Source: Schwartzia sp. (in: firmicutes) (GTDB taxonomy: Bacteria; Bacillota; Negativicutes; Selenomonadales; Selenomonadaceae). Taken from it: DNA of 7,350 nt. Every line of letters begins with the position of its first letter. The first letter of the stretch is position 1. The stretch spans positions 1 through 7,350 of the forward strand of contig JAILNL010000121.1 in assembly GCA_024691625.1 (NCBI GenBank). The letters run 5' to 3'. Both the position numbers and the translations under genes were made by a program. The notes under the pieces are model-generated. The model saw only the letters and a program-made list of their open reading frames with translations. It was not told the DNA's origin and ran no database searches. Positions 5,939-7,350 of this stretch are shown one piece after another.

Positions 5939-7255
5939 GTGACAAAAGAAGAAATGAAACGCATTATCTGCGAAAAAATTGATGCATCGAAAAGCGAAAT
6001 CGAGGCATTGGCAGCAGATATAGAGAGCACACCGGAGCTCGGATATAAGGAGACAAAGACCGCTGCAAAAATCGAAGCTTATATGAAAAAGCTCGGTCTG
6101 TCACCTGAAACGGGATTGGCGCTCACAGGAGTAAAGGCGCGTGTAAAGGGCAAGACCGCAGGGCCGACAGTTGCGGTAATAGGTGAACTGGATGCTATAG
6201 GAACTCCGGACAGCCCAAAAGCAGACCCGCTGACAGGCGCCGCACACACATGCGGACATTTTCTGCAGACATCCGCTATGCTGGCTGCGGCACAGGGACT
6301 TATTCAGTCCGGTGTTATGCAGGAGCTTTCGGGAGATGCGGTTTTCTTTGCAGTGCCTGCCGAAGAATACGTAGAAATAACATATCGTCAGAAGCTGCGC
6401 AAGGAAGGCAAGCTCCATTATCTCTGTGGAAAGGATGAGCTTATCTACCGCGGCGCCTTTGATGATGTAGATATGGCAATGATGATGCACTCACGCGATC
6501 ATACACCGGGAAAAACCGTAGCTATCGGACAATCCAGCAACGGTTTTGTGGTAAAGCTCGTGCAGTATGTAGGCCGCTCCGCGCATGCGGCAAATGCTCC
6601 GCATGAAGGAATCAATGCCCTGAATGCGGCATGCCTCGGAATCATGGGTATAAATGCTCTTCGTGAGACATTTCAGGAAAAGGATGTGGTTCGCGTTCAT
6701 CCGATTATCACAAAGGGCGGAGACCTCGTAAACAATGTGCCTGAAGATGTTCGCATGGAGCTTTACGTCCGCGCGGCAACAATGGATGCTATCGATAGCA
6801 CGCATCCCCGCGTCGATGCGGCTCTTCGTGCGGGGGGAGCTGCCGTGGGAGCGAAGACCGTTATCGAAACCATGCCGGGAATGCTTCCGCTCAGCTGTTC
6901 AGCAGAGCTCAATGATATTTTTGTTGCGAATGTACGTGAACAGGTTCCTGAAACGGAAATTATTGATGCAGGCCATTTCAGCGCGTCAACAGATATGGGA
7001 GACCTTTCTCATATCATGCCGGCAATCCACCCGTTCATCGGAGGAGTAGACGGCGCACTCCATACAAAGGATTTCACGGTTACTGATTTCGATGCCGCTG
7101 TACTTACACCGGCAAAGGCATTTGCATGCTCCATCGTTGACCTTCTCTATGATGATGCGGAAAAGGCTAAGAAAATTCTCGCAGACTATAAGCCGCTGCT
7201 TACAAAGGAAGAGTTTATCAAAAAACTCGACGGATACTTTGAAAAAACAGAATAA
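5939..7255 (+). CDS. M20-family metallo-amidohydrolase (AbgB / aminoacylase-like)
   Basis: The 438-residue protein has the two-domain plan of M20 enzymes: a metal-binding catalytic domain (about 1-195 and 310-405) interrupted by a dimerisation domain (about 196-309). Metal-site candidates are GELDAI (82-87), HTCGH (103-107) with His103, Cys105 and His107, AEEY (141-144) with catalytic Glu142/Glu143, MMHSRDH (182-188) with His184, and ALHTKDF (373-379) with His375. The use of Cys105 and the HSRDH form point to the M20D amidohydrolase subfamily, whose members hydrolyse N-acyl or aminobenzoyl amino acids, small peptides or indole conjugates. AbgB cleaves p-aminobenzoyl-glutamate. GRSAHAANAPHEGINAL (212-228) is the typical dimer-domain motif. 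No signal peptide is seen, so it is probably cytoplasmic. The initiator is GTG. It stands alone behind its own promoter, and no partner subunit AbgA or transporter is visible here. The substrate cannot be told from sequence. Confidence 0.88.
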   Translation: MTKEEMKRIICEKIDASKSEIEALAADIESTPELGYKETKTAAKIEAYMKKLGLSPETGLALTGVKARVKGKTAGPTVAVIGELDAIGTPDSPKADPLTGAAHTCGHFLQTSAMLAAAQGLIQSGVMQELSGDAVFFAVPAEEYVEITYRQKLRKEGKLHYLCGKDELIYRGAFDDVDMAMMMHSRDHTPGKTVAIGQSSNGFVVKLVQYVGRSAHAANAPHEGINALNAACLGIMGINALRETFQEKDVVRVHPIITKGGDLVNNVPEDVRMELYVRAATMDAIDSTHPRVDAALRAGGAAVGAKTVIETMPGMLPLSCSAELNDIFVANVREQVPETEIIDAGHFSASTDMGDLSHIMPAIHPFIGGVDGALHTKDFTVTDFDAAVLTPAKAFACSIVDLLYDDAEKAKKILADYKPLLTKEEFIKKLDGYFEKTE

Positions 7256-7262
7256 CCAATCT

Positions 7263-7295
7263 CGGATAAAGGAGAAAGATGTCCTTTATCTGTTT
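7263..7295 (+). terminator. Hairpin after the amidohydrolase gene (weak terminator or leader structure)
   Basis: GATAAAGGA (7265-7273) and TCCTTTATC (7282-7290) are perfect inverted repeats around the loop GAAAGATG, extended by a G-T pair (7264/7291) and a C-G pair (7263/7292). Only TTT then CC follows, so the usual T tract is poor. It lies eight bases after the amidohydrolase stop and about 30 bases before the next start, so it may be a partial terminator or an RNA structure in the leader of the next gene. Confidence 0.5.
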
Positions 7296-7324
7296 CCATA
7301 TATAAATAATAAGGGGGTATGCTT

Positions 7325-7350
7325 ATGAAAGATTTGCGGCTTCATCTGAT
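7325..7350 (+). CDS. Start of a further gene, product unknown (runs off the window)
   Basis: An AAGGGGG ribosome site at 7311-7317 sits seven bases before ATG 7325, and the frame stays open to the window end, giving MKDLRLHL. An in-frame ATG at 7319 is only one base from the ribosome site, so 7325 is the better start. Eight residues are too few to recognise a family. The gap to the amidohydrolase gene is 69 bases, and whether the two are co-transcribed depends on the hairpin between them. Confidence 0.6.

Noticed and set aside
6101..6490. Minus-strand open frame of 129 codons
   Set aside because: It is antisense to the metal-binding part of the M20 gene, its Cys/His/Arg-rich translation is typical of a shadow, and no ribosome site or family motif was seen.

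Overview
The window comes from a bacterium of moderate G+C content with strong Shine-Dalgarno sites, intergenic Rho-independent terminators and a cobalamin pathway that makes its own aminopropanol linker. Codon choice and gene content fit a Firmicute, possibly a Gram-negative Negativicutes member. That placement is inference from general character, not from a marker gene. All genes are on the + strand.

Left part (1-3090): the C-terminal end of a diacylglycerol-kinase-like lipid kinase is followed, with short gaps, by three cobalamin genes: cobS, a PduX-type L-threonine kinase and a CobD-type threonine-phosphate decarboxylase. The run ends at a clear terminator (3059-3090). PduX phosphorylates L-threonine and CobD decarboxylates the product to (R)-1-amino-2-propanol O-2-phosphate, which is joined to cobyric acid (by CbiB/CobD-type synthase, not in this window). 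CobS later joins adenosylcobinamide-GDP to the lower-ligand riboside, so three steps of nucleotide-loop assembly are encoded together.

Right part (3091-7350): three genes that look like separate transcription units. First is a group II PLP-dependent decarboxylase most like Morganella-type histidine decarboxylase, but with an N-terminal signal peptide. Next is an S66 LD-carboxypeptidase/MccF-family serine peptidase, also with a signal peptide and a charged linker. Last is an M20-family metallo-amidohydrolase resembling AbgB-like enzymes, apparently cytoplasmic. Strong hairpins follow the first two, and promoter-like sequences precede each. A new gene begins at 7325 and runs off the window.

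The most notable point is that two adjacent enzymes from normally cytoplasmic families both carry export signals. One of them, a PLP decarboxylase, would have to acquire its cofactor outside the cytoplasm if Sec-exported. No mobile element, CRISPR array, tRNA or rRNA gene was seen.
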